Positions 17,389 to 27,372 of a stretch of 64,000 nt of DNA are shown one piece after another. This DNA comes from AP-15 sp036500965 (GTDB lineage: Bacteria; Pseudomonadota; Alphaproteobacteria; ATCC43930; CGMCC-115725), in contig DASYBC010000072.1 of the NCBI GenBank assembly GCA_036500965.1, forward strand, positions 1-64,000. Direction: 5' to 3'. A program made the position numbers and the translations under genes. Under the pieces are notes generated by a model that was not told the origin of the DNA, did not search any database, and worked only from the letters and a program-made list of their open reading frames with translations. Positions within the stretch are counted from its first letter, which is position 1; the number at the start of each line of letters is the position of its first letter.

Positions 17389-18582
17389 ATGGACGCCTGG
17401 TTTCATTGCGAGAACCCGTATCCGTTTGTGCCGGACGATGTGCTCGATGCGGCCGATTCGGTGCGCGCCAGCCTGCCAAACCGCTATTGCGACCCCAAAG
17501 TTGCGGCGCAGCTGTTCGAGGAGACGCTCGACGAATACCTGTTGTGCGACGAGCTCGGCCTCAACATCACGTCGAGCGAGCACCATGCCGGGATCAACTG
17601 CCTCTATGGCGCGAGCCCGGTCATCCTCGGCATCGTCGCCCGCCAGACCAAGAACATTCGCCTCCTCAGCATGGGCACCCTGGTCACGGTGCGCCAGGAC
17701 CCGGTGCGCGCCGCCGAGGAATACGCGACCGCCGATGTGATCTCGCGCGGACGGCTCGAGATCGGCTTTGTCAAATCGGGCGGCACCGAGATGGCCTCTG
17801 GCAACGCCAACCCGATCGGCGTGCGCGAGCGCTTTTGGGAGGCGATCGACCTGATCGAAAAGACCCTGACCTCGCATGACGGGCCGTTCAGCTGGGAGGG
17901 CAAGCATTTCACCCACCGCCACGTCAACATCTGGCCCGGCCCCTATCAGCACCCGCACCCGCCGATGTGGGCGGCGACCTCCGATCCCGAGGACACGGCC
18001 GAATTGGGCCGCCGTGGCATGGTCAACATCATGGTCATGCGCGGCGTCGATGTGACCAAGCGGGCCTGGGCTGCCTACCGCCAGGCGCGCGCCGAGGCCG
18101 GACTTTCGAAGCCGGCGACCGACCGCTTCGGCTATTCGGCTTTTGTCTATGTCGGCGACACCGACGAGGAGGGCGTGCGGGTCGGCTCGAAATTGTTGTG
18201 GTTTGTCAACACGAGCATGAAATCGGCGCCGCAATACGCGAAATTCCTGCCCGGCCAGACGCCCTCGCAATTCGCCCCGCAGCTTTACCGCAGCCCGGCG
18301 GGCGCGAGCGGCATTGGACGGCCCGGGCGCGATTCGGCCCTGAACCGGCCCGGGGTCACCGCCGAGATGGCGATGGCCGGCGGCCGCATGTATGCCGGCA
18401 ACCCGGACACGGTCTACAAGCAGATCATGGAGTTCTACGACAAGGTCGGCGGCTTCGGGCATCTGATCATGGTCGGCAAGACCGGCTTCATCACCCATGC
18501 CGAAGCGGTCAAGAACATCACCCTGTTCTCGAAGGAAGTCCTGCCCCGCCTGCGCGAGATCAAGCCGGCGGTCGTCGACTGA
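17389..18582 (+). CDS. LLM class flavin-dependent oxidoreductase
   Basis: This 397-residue luciferase-like monooxygenase differs from the one at 8038-9087. It begins MDAWFHCENPYPFVPDDV and carries NITSSEHHAGINCLYG, ISRGRLEIGFVKSGG and HRHVNIWPGPYQHPHPPMWAATSDP, features of the bacterial luciferase-like group that uses FMNH2 on hydrophobic aldehydes or carboxylates. It stands divergently from the TauD-like gene. The ATG lies behind a weak GAGCGAGAA site. The gene probably works in the same catabolic set as the two MHS transporters and the dioxygenase. The substrate is unknown. Confidence 0.9.
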   Translation: MDAWFHCENPYPFVPDDVLDAADSVRASLPNRYCDPKVAAQLFEETLDEYLLCDELGLNITSSEHHAGINCLYGASPVILGIVARQTKNIRLLSMGTLVTVRQDPVRAAEEYATADVISRGRLEIGFVKSGGTEMASGNANPIGVRERFWEAIDLIEKTLTSHDGPFSWEGKHFTHRHVNIWPGPYQHPHPPMWAATSDPEDTAELGRRGMVNIMVMRGVDVTKRAWAAYRQARAEAGLSKPATDRFGYSAFVYVGDTDEEGVRVGSKLLWFVNTSMKSAPQYAKFLPGQTPSQFAPQLYRSPAGASGIGRPGRDSALNRPGVTAEMAMAGGRMYAGNPDTVYKQIMEFYDKVGGFGHLIMVGKTGFITHAEAVKNITLFSKEVLPRLREIKPAVVD

Positions 18583-18620
18583 GCCGGCGTCGGCGCATCG
18601 CGTTGCGCGCACGGACGCGG

Positions 18621-18964
18621 ATGGCCCGACGCCTGCGGCGCAACGCGACCGATGCCGAGAAGCGATTGTGGCGGGCGGTGCGAGAGCTGCTGTCCGAACA
18701 TGGCTGTCGCCGGCAGCATCCGGTCGGAACCTACATCGTCGATTTCGCCTGCCCCGCGGGAAGTTCGCGATCGAGCTCGGCGGCGGCCAACACGCTATGC
18801 TCCAGAAGAAAGATGCGGTCCGCACGGCAGAGCTTGCGCATCGCGGCTACCGCGTGATCCGCTTCTGGAATAATGACGTAATGGAAAATCTCGCGGGACT
18901 GCTCGAAACCATCCCGACGCCAATTGGATGCCCGGTAACGGCAAGATTCCCTCTCCGCCCTTAG
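18621..18964 (+). pseudogene. DUF559 (restriction-endonuclease-fold) protein, frameshifted
   Basis: The first frame gives MARRLRRNATDAEKRLWRAV and then QHPVGTYIVDFACPAG, the standard N-terminal half of DUF559 proteins, small PD-(D/E)XK-fold proteins of unknown role. One base appears to be missing after the CPA codons (about 18757-18760). The second half continues in another frame as KFAIELGGGQHAML and ends with VIRFWNNDVMENLAGLLETI, again typical. In addition the usual acidic residue of the ELDGGQH motif reads Gly here. The frameshift plus loss of a catalytic-type Asp argue for a decayed gene rather than a sequencing slip. Confidence 0.75.
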
Positions 18965-19212
18965 GAGCGTGTTGAAGTTGTCGACCGTGAAGAACCGGCA
19001 AGCGGTTGGTGGGGGCGGCGGACCGCTCGCTGCGAAGCAATCGAATTTGCCGGAAAGCGCTGTTGGGGCAGCGGCTTTCTGGCGATTTGAGATGCCCGTT
19101 TTTCGGCGAATCATGGCAAGGGGCGGAGGGTCGGTGACTGCGCCCGGTTTCCCGGCGCGGTTCACATTGCGCGAGGAAGGCGGGCACCGTAACCAATTGA
19201 GGAGGCGCGGGA

Positions 19213-19998
19213 ATGTCGCGCGTGTTTATAACGGGATCATCGGATGGTCTTGGTCTGATGGCAGCCAGGCTGCTGATCGAGCAAGGGCATAAGGTCGTCT
19301 TGCATGGACGAAGTGACAGTCGCAGCCGCGACGCCCTGTCGGCGGCCCTTGGCGCCGAGGGCGCCGTTACGGGTGATCTCTCGACCATCGCCGGGACGAG
19401 GGCCGTTGCGGATGCAGTCAACAATCTCGGCCGTTTCGATAGTGTGATTCACAACGCGGGTGTCGGTTATCGCGAGTCGCGACGAACGCAGACGGCGTCC
19501 GGAGTTCCCAGCGTCTTCGCAATAAATGTGCTCGCGCCCTACATTCTCACGGTGCTGATCGAAAGACCGAAACGGCTGGTCTATCTCAGCTCCGGGATGC
19601 ACCGCAGCGTAAGGCTGCGTATGGACGATCTGCTGTGGACCAAGCGAGCCTGGAGCGGTTCAACGGCCTACGCGGAGAGCAAGTTGTGCGACGTCCTGCT
19701 TGCCTTCGCCGTCGCCCAGCGCTGGAAGAACGTTCTGTCGAACGCATTGGAGCCCGGGTGGGTGGCAACTAAGATGGGTGGACCCTCAGCCCCGGACGAT
19801 CTGCATCAGGGGTGTGTGACCCAGGCGTGGCTCGCGACGAGCGAAGACCAGTTGGCGCGATCGACGGGCAGCTATTTCTATCATCAAGGCCTGCGGGCGC
19901 CGAACCCGATGGCCAACGACCTCAGGACGCAGGAGGAACTGCTCGCCGAGTGCGGACGGATCTCGGGGATCGCCTTTACAGACCAACCGCTGCGTTAG
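19213..19998 (+). CDS. SDR family oxidoreductase
   Basis: This 261-residue short-chain dehydrogenase has the cofactor motif TGSSDGLG (residues 7-14), HNAGVGY around 83 and the catalytic pair in YAESKLCDVLLA (Tyr and Lys near 154-158). The middle insertion MHRSVRLRMDDLLW and the final segment resemble SDRs related to retinol dehydrogenase or WW-domain oxidoreductase-like proteins. A strong GAGGAGGCG site precedes the ATG. Codon choice is visibly less GC-biased than in the flanking operons. With the DUF559 remnant beside it, this hints at a recently acquired segment. No partner genes are evident. Confidence 0.88.
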   Translation: MSRVFITGSSDGLGLMAARLLIEQGHKVVLHGRSDSRSRDALSAALGAEGAVTGDLSTIAGTRAVADAVNNLGRFDSVIHNAGVGYRESRRTQTASGVPSVFAINVLAPYILTVLIERPKRLVYLSSGMHRSVRLRMDDLLWTKRAWSGSTAYAESKLCDVLLAFAVAQRWKNVLSNALEPGWVATKMGGPSAPDDLHQGCVTQAWLATSEDQLARSTGSYFYHQGLRAPNPMANDLRTQEELLAECGRISGIAFTDQPLR

Positions 19999-20481
19999 TA
20001 CGGCCGCCGGCTTTGGCGCTAAGCGGTGCTGGACTTGCTCGTCCTTTTTGCTAATTCTCGGCGAACTCCCAAGGCGGCGTCTGGTGATTGGGACCGCAAT
20101 GCTCGACTAGCCCATCGCGGCAAAGACGCGGGTTGACCGCAACAAAAGCCAAATGCTCCGCAGATCGACGAGCGCGACGTGCGCGCACCGTTCATGGAGG
20201 CCGCGCAATGCCGTCGGGAACTGCTCGGATAAATAGTCCCGAGTCGCGCTGAATGCCGACACCACGGTGAAGCCGGTGGTCAGCCCGCCCGCGATCAGCA
20301 ACGCGCGGGCGTATGGTCCCGCCATGGGCGAGAGCAGCATCAGCAAGAACCCGGGCAGCGCAATTCCTCAAAAATCGAAATGGCGAGCGCGGAGGTCTGC
20401 ATTGGGGCACCTACCGGCATAGTTACCCTGTAGTTGCATCGGCAACTCGACGCTAAAACGATCGTTCCCGTCGAAGGATGG
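19999..20481. other. region without a well-supported gene
   Basis: About 480 bases lie between the SDR gene and the convergent GMC oxidoreductase gene. A 79-codon minus-strand frame at 20107-20346 encodes a partly hydrophobic peptide (ARALLIAGGLTTGFTVVSAF near its start) that could be the remnant of a membrane protein, but it has no recognisable domain or ribosome site. Base composition is lower in GC than average. I would treat it as decayed or non-coding. Confidence 0.4.
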
Positions 20482-22083
20482 TCAGGTTGCGGTATTCAAC
20501 ACCATGCCCGCGGCCTTTTCACCGATCATGATCGACGGCGCATTGGTGTTGCCCGATGTCAGGGTCGGCATGATCGAGGCGTCGGCGACGCGCAGGCCGA
20601 CAATGCCATGGACCCGAAGCTGGGCATCGACGACTGCCATCGGGTCGGACCCCATCTTGCACGTGCCCACCGGGCGGTAGGTGGTTTCCGCCGCCTGCTT
20701 CACCCAGTCGAGGATTTCGTCATCGCTGGTCCGATCGGCGCCGGGTGCCACTTCGCTCGCCTGACAGGGGGCCATGGCGGGGGCAGTCATGATCGCGCGG
20801 GCGATGCGGACCGCGCGCACCGTTAGCTCCGCATCGGGCGGCGACGACAGAAAATTGAAGTTGATCGCGGGCGGGCGGCGCGGATCTGCCGCGGCGATGT
20901 GAACCTGTCCCCTGCTCTCAGGGCGCATCGGGTGGGCATAGAGGGTCACGCCCGATTGGCGGGAGATCCTCGGCCCTCTCGGGCTGGGTTCGGTCAGCAT
21001 CGGGATCCAGCCCAGCATCAGGTCCGGCGCCTCCAATCCCTCGCGCGAGCATACGAACGCCCGGATCGGGGCGCCCGCCATGGCCAGCATGCCCTGCCGG
21101 AACAGCGCGTAGCGCATCGCCTGACGCACCAGGCCGAGGCCGCGCCCGCGATCGTTGAAGGTGATGCCCCTTTTGCCGATCAGCCAGCGGGTGCGCGGCA
21201 CGTAATGGTCGCGCAGGTTTTCGCCGACGCCGGGCAGCGCATGGCATACCTCGATGCCGAGATTGCGCAGGCGTTCGGGCTGGCCGATGCCGGACAGCTC
21301 CAGCAATTGCGGCGAGTTGAATGTGCCGGCGCTGACGACGACCTCGCGCGCCGCCCGGGCCTCGCGCACCTCGCCGGCAACGGAGTAGCGCACGCCGATG
21401 CAACGCTTGCCGTCGAGCATCAACCTCTCGGTCAAAGCCTTGGTCTCGATAGATAGGTTCCGGCGCTTGCGGATCGGGTCGAGATAGCAGAGGGCCGTGC
21501 TCATGCGGCGACCGCCGGCGATCGTCGCCTGGCTCATCGCGATGCCTTCCTGGCTGGCGCCGTTATAATCCGGGTTGTGCCGGATGCCGATCTGGGCGGC
21601 CGCCTTGATGATCGTGGCGAAGAGCGGGTCGCGCGGTTCCGGGTTGGTGACGCGCAGCGGGCCCTCCCGGCCGCGGAAGGCATCGTCGCCCCCGCCGGCA
21701 TAGCTTTCCATGCGTTTGAAGAACGGCAGGACTTCGGCGTAGCTCCAGCCGCGGTTGCCCATCTGCGCCCAGGTATCGAAATCCTGGGCCTGGCCGCGCA
21801 CAAACACCATGCCGTTGATCGAGCTGGAGCCGCCGAGCAACTTGCCGCGCGGCACTGGGATCCGGCGGCCATTGGTGCTTGCCTCGGGCTCGGAAGAATA
21901 GAGCCAGTTGGCCGCGGGGTTGGCGATCAGCCGGGCCATCCCGATCGGAATGGGAGACCAAGGATGGCTCGCCCGACCCGCTTCCAGCAACAGCACCTTG
22001 TTGCGCAAGTCTGCGGACAGCCGGTTCGCCACGGCCGCACCGGCTGATCCAGCGCCGACGACAATGTAATCGTAGGTTTGCAT
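20482..22083 (-). CDS. GMC family FAD-dependent oxidoreductase (choline dehydrogenase-like)
   Basis: This 533-residue glucose-methanol-choline oxidoreductase has the N-terminal dinucleotide fold YDYIVVGAGSAGAAVANRL, the GMC signature 1 in PRGKLLGGSSSINGM (about 80-95), signature 2 in GTFNSPQLLELSGIG (about 255) and the C-terminal TYRPVGTCKMG with catalytic-type residues near 470. It should oxidise an alcohol to an aldehyde using FAD. The ATG at 22083 follows GGGAG; longer versions add unrelated residues. It is a single gene, with no betaine aldehyde dehydrogenase alongside, so choline is not proven to be the substrate. Confidence 0.93.
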   Translation of the reverse strand: MQTYDYIVVGAGSAGAAVANRLSADLRNKVLLLEAGRASHPWSPIPIGMARLIANPAANWLYSSEPEASTNGRRIPVPRGKLLGGSSSINGMVFVRGQAQDFDTWAQMGNRGWSYAEVLPFFKRMESYAGGGDDAFRGREGPLRVTNPEPRDPLFATIIKAAAQIGIRHNPDYNGASQEGIAMSQATIAGGRRMSTALCYLDPIRKRRNLSIETKALTERLMLDGKRCIGVRYSVAGEVREARAAREVVVSAGTFNSPQLLELSGIGQPERLRNLGIEVCHALPGVGENLRDHYVPRTRWLIGKRGITFNDRGRGLGLVRQAMRYALFRQGMLAMAGAPIRAFVCSREGLEAPDLMLGWIPMLTEPSPRGPRISRQSGVTLYAHPMRPESRGQVHIAAADPRRPPAINFNFLSSPPDAELTVRAVRIARAIMTAPAMAPCQASEVAPGADRTSDDEILDWVKQAAETTYRPVGTCKMGSDPMAVVDAQLRVHGIVGLRVADASIMPTLTSGNTNAPSIMIGEKAAGMVLNTAT

Positions 22084-22320
22084 GTGTGGTGCTCCCGCGC
22101 TAACCGGCAGTTTGCCTTGCAAAACCAGGCGCGAGGCGGTCACTCTCTCCAAGAGTGGTTGGCCGACGCGCCTGCGGCCTCGATGCCCGCTCGTCAAGCA
22201 CTATCCCGGGGGTCAAGGGGCATCAAGCCTGCGGCTGCCCGCCCCTCCACGAAGGAATGCCGCTTCTTTGCTACGCGGCGCCGGCGGGCTCTAGGCTAAG
22301 TCTAGCGCCAAGCGCCGCCG

Positions 22321-25300
22321 TCACGACACCTGCGCCAGCTCCCTGGCCCGCGTCGATTGCGCCGCGGCGAGGTGGTTCTTGGCCAGAACGGTGTAGACCG
22401 CGGGCAGCACAAAGAGGGTGAACAACGTGCCGATCGACATGCCGGCGACGACGACGACGCCGATCGAAAAGCGGCTTGCCGCCCCTGCCCCGCTCGCCGC
22501 CAGCAGCGGCACCAGCCCGACCACCATCGCCGCCGTCGTCATCAGGATCGGGCGCAGCCGCACGCGGGCCGCCTCAATGATCGCGCGGCGGCGGTCGAGC
22601 TTTTCGCTGACCTGCAATTCGTTGGCGAAGGCGACCATCAGGATGCCGTGCTTGCTGATCAACCCGATCAACGTGACGAGCCCGACCTGGGTGTAGATGT
22701 TCATCGTCGCCAGGCCGAAAAACAGCGGCATCATCGCGCCGCAGATCGACATCGGCACGCTGACCAGGATCACCAGCGGGTCGCGCAAGCTCTCGAACAG
22801 CGCCGCCAGCACCAGGAAAATGATGATCATGGCGAAGACAAAGGTCACTGCGAGCTGGTTGCCCTCGCGCACATAGAGCCTCGTATCCGACAAATAGTCG
22901 TGGCTGAACCCGACCGGCAATTGCTTCGCCTGAGCCTCGAGAAAATCGACGGCTTGGCCGGTCGTCACCCCCGGCATCGGCACTGCCTGGAACGTCGCCG
23001 AATTCAGCTGATTGTATTGGGTCAACGCGTTGGGCTCGATCGCCCTCTTCAGGCTGACCAGGTTAGAGAGCGGCACCGGCTGACCCGACGCGGATTTGAC
23101 ATAGTAGCGGCTCAAGGTCTGCGCGTTCAGGCGGTCGGTCCGCGGCACCTGCGGGATCACCTGGTAGGAGCGGCCGTTCAGATTGAACCAGTTGACATAG
23201 TTCTCGCCAACCAGCAGCGCCAAGGTATCGCCGATCGACTGCATCGTGACCCCGAGCTCGTTGGCCTTGGAGCGGTCGATATCGACATCGATCACCGGCT
23301 GGTTGAAACCGAGATCGCTGTCGACGACGATGAACATGCCGCTCTTGCGCGCCGCCTCCTTGATCTTCTCCATCTCCAGGTAGATCGTTCTGTAGTCGGC
23401 TGGCGAATAGATCACCATCTGGATCGGCAGGCCGCCGATCGTCGCCGGCAATGGCGGCAGGTTGAAGACAAAGGCGCGCAGCCCCTCGACCGCGTTGACT
23501 TGCTGCTGGACCAGCGGTTTTAGCTGCTGGGCCGAGCGCGAGCGCTCGCCCCACGGCTTCAAAATGACGCCGGCGATGCCCTGGTTGGGCCCGAGATTGC
23601 CGTTGACGATAAAGCGCAGGTAGCTCTCGGGGAACGCGGCCAGCGCCCGGTCGAGCTTGCGATCATAGGCCTCGGAATAGTCGAGGTTCGAGTATTGCGG
23701 CGCTTTGGTTACCGCGAACAGCACGCCCTGGTCCTCCTCGGGCGCCAACTCGGCCTTGGTGTTCATGTACATGAAGACGAGGCTGGCCAGCACCGCGGCG
23801 CCAAACAGCGCCGTTACCGGGCGATAGTCGAGCGAGCGCTCGAGGCGGCGCCCGTACCATCCGGCCAGGCGCGAGAAGGCGCCGTCGATCACCCGCACAA
23901 AGCGGCCGTGCAGCATCTCGCGGGAGAGCAGCAGCGAGCACATCATCGGCGACAACGTGACCGCGACGATGCCCGAGATGATCACCGCTCCGGCGAGGGT
24001 GAACGCGAACTCGCGGAACAACGCGCCGGTGACCCCGCCGAGAAAGCCGATCGGGGCGTAGACGGCGGCCAAGGTCAAAGTCATCGAGATGACCGGGTTG
24101 GCGATCTCGCGGGCGCCGATCAGCGCTGCCTGGGCCGGGGTGCGGCCCTGCTCGATATGGCGGTAGACGTTTTCGACGACGACGATCGCATCGTCGACGA
24201 CGAGCCCGATCGCCAGGACCATGGCCAGCAATGTCAAAAGGTTCAGGCTGAACCCCAGAGCCGACATGATGATGCCGGCGCCAACCAGGGACAGCGGAAT
24301 GGTGACGATCGGGATCAGCACCGAGCGCAGGCTGCCGAGAAACAGGAAGATCACCACGACGACGATCAGCACGGCCGAGCCAAGCGAGGATTCGACCTCG
24401 TCGATCGAGGCCTGGATGAACTTGGTCGAGTCGTAGGCGACCTGCATCTCGACCGAGGGCGGCAGATTGCGCTGGATCTCGGGCAGCAGCTTGCGCACGC
24501 CCTGGACCAGGGTGAGCGGGTTTCCCGATGGCGTCGCCTGGATGCCGATGAACACGGCGTGCCGCCCGTTCATCATCACGCTCGAAGTCCAGCTCTGGGC
24601 CGACAGATCGACCGTCGCGATATCGCCCATCCGCACGACAGCGCCGCCCTTGGCCTTGACGACCATGTTCTTGAACTGCGCGACATCGGTCAGCCCGGTA
24701 TTGGCGCTGACGTTGGTGACGGTGAAATAACCTTTGGCCTGACCGGGTGCGGATTGGTAGTTGTTGGCCTGAATCGCCGCGGCGACGTCGCTCGCCGAGA
24801 TGCCGCGCGCCGCCATCCGCGCCGGATCGAGCCACAGCCGCATGGCAAAGGTCTGGCCGCCCAGAATGTCGGCCGAGGCCACGCCGTCGACCGTGTCGAG
24901 CAGCGGTTGCACCACCCGGGTCAGGTAATCCGAAATCGCCGCGCTCGAAATTTCGTTGCTGGAAAACCCGATATACATGACCGCCGTGGTCTGGCCGGTG
25001 GCCTTGACGATAACCGGGTCCTGCGATCCGGTCGGCAACAGGTATTTGACCTGCTGGACCTTGGCCATCACCTCGGTCAGCGCCTTGTCCGGATCGTAGT
25101 TGAGCTGGATGTAGGCGGTGATCGTGCTGGTGCCCTGGACCGAGGACGAGGTCAGGTAGTCGATGCCCTCGGCCGTCGCCACCGCCTGGGCGATCGGGGT
25201 GGTGATGAAGCCCTGCATCAGACCGGGCGAGGCCCCGGGATAGAGCGTGGTGATCGTGATCGTCGTGTTGGACAGCTTGGGGTATTGCCGGATCGGCAGC

Positions 25301-25392
25301 CCCATCATCGCCCGTAGCCCGACCAGCAGGATCAACAGGCTGACGACCAGCGCCAGCACCGGCCGCCGGATGAAGATGTCGGTGAACGACAT
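22321..25392 (-). CDS. RND efflux pump, inner-membrane permease
   Basis: This 1023-residue AcrB/MexB-type permease has twelve membrane helices and two large periplasmic loops. It starts MSFTDIFIRRPVLALVVSLL as HAE-1 pumps do. The proton-relay aspartate pair is in AIGLVVDDAIVVVENVYRH (helix 4, about residues 400-420). The substrates are likely hydrophobic compounds, drugs or solvents. It follows the adaptor gene by 33 nt on the same strand, forming with the TetR gene a regulator-adaptor-pump operon. No outer-membrane TolC-like gene is present, so it must use one encoded elsewhere. Confidence 0.96.
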   Translation of the reverse strand: MSFTDIFIRRPVLALVVSLLILLVGLRAMMGLPIRQYPKLSNTTITITTLYPGASPGLMQGFITTPIAQAVATAEGIDYLTSSSVQGTSTITAYIQLNYDPDKALTEVMAKVQQVKYLLPTGSQDPVIVKATGQTTAVMYIGFSSNEISSAAISDYLTRVVQPLLDTVDGVASADILGGQTFAMRLWLDPARMAARGISASDVAAAIQANNYQSAPGQAKGYFTVTNVSANTGLTDVAQFKNMVVKAKGGAVVRMGDIATVDLSAQSWTSSVMMNGRHAVFIGIQATPSGNPLTLVQGVRKLLPEIQRNLPPSVEMQVAYDSTKFIQASIDEVESSLGSAVLIVVVVIFLFLGSLRSVLIPIVTIPLSLVGAGIIMSALGFSLNLLTLLAMVLAIGLVVDDAIVVVENVYRHIEQGRTPAQAALIGAREIANPVISMTLTLAAVYAPIGFLGGVTGALFREFAFTLAGAVIISGIVAVTLSPMMCSLLLSREMLHGRFVRVIDGAFSRLAGWYGRRLERSLDYRPVTALFGAAVLASLVFMYMNTKAELAPEEDQGVLFAVTKAPQYSNLDYSEAYDRKLDRALAAFPESYLRFIVNGNLGPNQGIAGVILKPWGERSRSAQQLKPLVQQQVNAVEGLRAFVFNLPPLPATIGGLPIQMVIYSPADYRTIYLEMEKIKEAARKSGMFIVVDSDLGFNQPVIDVDIDRSKANELGVTMQSIGDTLALLVGENYVNWFNLNGRSYQVIPQVPRTDRLNAQTLSRYYVKSASGQPVPLSNLVSLKRAIEPNALTQYNQLNSATFQAVPMPGVTTGQAVDFLEAQAKQLPVGFSHDYLSDTRLYVREGNQLAVTFVFAMIIIFLVLAALFESLRDPLVILVSVPMSICGAMMPLFFGLATMNIYTQVGLVTLIGLISKHGILMVAFANELQVSEKLDRRRAIIEAARVRLRPILMTTAAMVVGLVPLLAASGAGAASRFSIGVVVVAGMSIGTLFTLFVLPAVYTVLAKNHLAAAQSTRARELAQVS

Positions 25393-25425
25393 GGCTCGGC
25401 GCCACCCCTCCCGCTCGATCGCCGG

Positions 25426-26655
25426 TCAGTGCAGGGTCGGGTGGGCCGGCGGCCGTGGCGGCGGCGAGCCGGTGACCGCGACCTCTGCCCCGCTCTGCAG
25501 CTTGACCTGGCCGGCGGCGACGATCTCGTCGCCGGGCTTCAGCCCGCTGAGGATCGCCACCTTGCCGCCCCAGCGCATCCCGGTCTTGACCGGGGTGCGC
25601 ACCGCGTTGAGGACCGGCCGCCCTGTCGCGCCCTTGCCGCCCCGGTGAATCACATAGACGCTGTCGCCGTAGAGCGTGTACTCGACCGCGGTCTCCGGAA
25701 CGACGATCGCATCAGGCTGCGATGGCAGCACGACGGCGGCGTTGACGAACATCCCCGGCAGCAGCGCATCGTCGGCGTTGGGCATCGTCGCCTGCACCTC
25801 GATCGTCCGCGTGTCGGGGCTCAGCTGTGGCTCGATCGTGGTCAGCTTCGCCATGAAGGTCCGGCCGGGATAGGCGTCCGAGGTGACCCGAACCGGCTGG
25901 CCAACCCGGATCTCCGAGCGCTGCTGCGACGGCAGGGTGAAATTGACATAGAGCATCGACAGATCGGTCAAGGTGACGATCGGCGCGCCAGCGCTCAGGT
26001 ATTGCCCAAGGTCGATCTGGCGGACGCCGAGTTGTCCGGAAAACGGTGCACGGATCAGCTTTTCCGCGATGATCGCCTCGGTCTTTTGCACCATGGCATT
26101 CATCTGGTCGAGCTGGCTTTGGTTCTGATCGACGGTCTCCTGCGGGGTGTATTGGCGTTTGACCAGTTGTTTCGAACGCGCCAAGGTGATTTCGGCGAGC
26201 CGCGCCTGCGCCTGGTAATTGGCGAGGTCGCCGCGGTCCGGCGCGTCGTTCAGCTGCACCAGCGGATCGCCGGCCTTCACCGTCTCCCCCGGCTGAAAAA
26301 AGATTTTGGTGACGCGTCCGGCCACCTCCGGATTGACCGTGACCTGATGGACGGCGACGAGCGAGCCGATGCCGGGGGCGTCGCGCGGCACCGATTGGAC
26401 CGCGACCGTGACCGCGCTGATCTGCGCCGGCGGCGGCTTGTTGTGCGCGAAATACTCGGCGATCGCGTGGGCACGGAAGCGGTTGAACCCGTAGAGGCCG
26501 CCGAGGACGATGGCAAGCAGCAGCCCAACGATGACGAACCAGCGCACCAGCTTTGGCCGCGGCGGCGCGGCCGGGCCATGCTCGCTGCGCTGGTGCCGCG
26601 CCTGATCCGGAGCGAGAGCGTGGCGAGGCGCCTGAGCCACCTGATCACCGTCCAT
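25426..26655 (-). CDS. RND efflux periplasmic adaptor subunit
   Basis: This 409-residue membrane fusion protein has a single N-terminal helix (WFVIVGLLLAIVLGGLYGF, about 39-57), then lipoyl/barrel-sandwich halves around VNPEVAGRVTKIFFQPGETV and IRAPFSGQLGVRQIDLGQYL with an alpha-hairpin between them, and a beta-barrel domain. It bridges the inner-membrane pump to an outer-membrane channel. The proline-rich tail is unremarkable. The gene overlaps the regulator by 11 nt and precedes the pump gene directly, so it belongs to the same transcript. Cytoplasmic residues 1-35 are longer than in AcrA and rich in His, Gln and Pro. Confidence 0.94.
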   Translation of the reverse strand: MDGDQVAQAPRHALAPDQARHQRSEHGPAAPPRPKLVRWFVIVGLLLAIVLGGLYGFNRFRAHAIAEYFAHNKPPPAQISAVTVAVQSVPRDAPGIGSLVAVHQVTVNPEVAGRVTKIFFQPGETVKAGDPLVQLNDAPDRGDLANYQAQARLAEITLARSKQLVKRQYTPQETVDQNQSQLDQMNAMVQKTEAIIAEKLIRAPFSGQLGVRQIDLGQYLSAGAPIVTLTDLSMLYVNFTLPSQQRSEIRVGQPVRVTSDAYPGRTFMAKLTTIEPQLSPDTRTIEVQATMPNADDALLPGMFVNAAVVLPSQPDAIVVPETAVEYTLYGDSVYVIHRGGKGATGRPVLNAVRTPVKTGMRWGGKVAILSGLKPGDEIVAAGQVKLQSGAEVAVTGSPPPRPPAHPTLH

Positions 26656-27361
26656 CGGCTGCTCCCATAGCAGGAGATGCGAATTCGAGCGGATGTTGCG
26701 TGCTGGCTGGGAGTGCCGCGGCGATTGCCTCCTCGGCCAGGCCGATGCCGCGCAGGATGAACCATGTGGTTTGTTCGACCAGCGCCGCCATCGTGCCCTC
26801 GTAGGCTAGGCAAGCGCGGGTCGGCAGCAGCACGAACGCCATCATCGCCGCGACATGATGGCCAAACCAGAACCGGTTGGCCGAGGCGATCGGACCGAAG
26901 GCCATGTCGCCGGCGGCGACGGCAGCCTCGATCGAGGCGGCAAACAGCGGATGAACCCGCGCGAAGATCGTGTCGAACAGCTCGCGCGCGTATTCTCCAT
27001 CCTCAAGAAAGCTGTGGAGAACCAGGCGGAGCCGTGAATCGCGCTCGGTCCGCTCGCCATCGCCGGCGAGCAGGAAATAGCGGACCATGTAATGCGTCAT
27101 GCGGACCAGGGTCAGCGTCGACGGGTCGAGCGCCGCCAGCTTTTCGAGCGCCGGATCACCCTCGCAGCCGAGCCGCAGGATCTCGCCATAGAGGTGCTTT
27201 TTGCTCGGGAAATGGCGAAACAGCAGCCCCTCGGAAATGTTCGCCGCCTCGGCGAGCTCCTTCGTGGTGGTCCCGGCAAAGCCCTTGCGGGCGAACAGCG
27301 GCACGGCCGCGGCGACGATCGCCTTGTGGCGCTCCTCGCTGTCCAATCGGGTGGTAGCCAT
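26645..27361 (-). CDS. TetR/AcrR family transcriptional regulator
   Basis: This 238-residue repressor has an N-terminal TetR helix-turn-helix: IVAAAVPLFARKGFAGTTTKELAEAA then ISEGLLFRHFPSKKHLYGEIL (residues about 15-63). The C-terminal helical part should bind an inducer, probably a pump substrate. It is the first gene of the RND operon and reads into the adaptor with an 11 nt overlap. An inverted repeat AGTAAG-CA-CTTACT lies 12 nt in front of its start codon and is the obvious autoregulatory operator. The divergent neighbour is ettA, whose promoter would lie next to the same site. Confidence 0.94.
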   Translation of the reverse strand: MATTRLDSEERHKAIVAAAVPLFARKGFAGTTTKELAEAANISEGLLFRHFPSKKHLYGEILRLGCEGDPALEKLAALDPSTLTLVRMTHYMVRYFLLAGDGERTERDSRLRLVLHSFLEDGEYARELFDTIFARVHPLFAASIEAAVAAGDMAFGPIASANRFWFGHHVAAMMAFVLLPTRACLAYEGTMAALVEQTTWFILRGIGLAEEAIAAALPASTQHPLEFASPAMGAADGR

Positions 27362-27372
27362 GGCGCGAGCGG

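Noticed and set aside
18969..19292. 107-codon frame before the SDR gene
   Set aside because: It overlaps the SDR start in another frame and has no ribosome site or recognisable motif.
23695..25317. 540-codon plus-strand frame over the RND pump gene
   Set aside because: Shadow of the AcrB-like permease. The product is rich in His, Arg and Asp with no fold.
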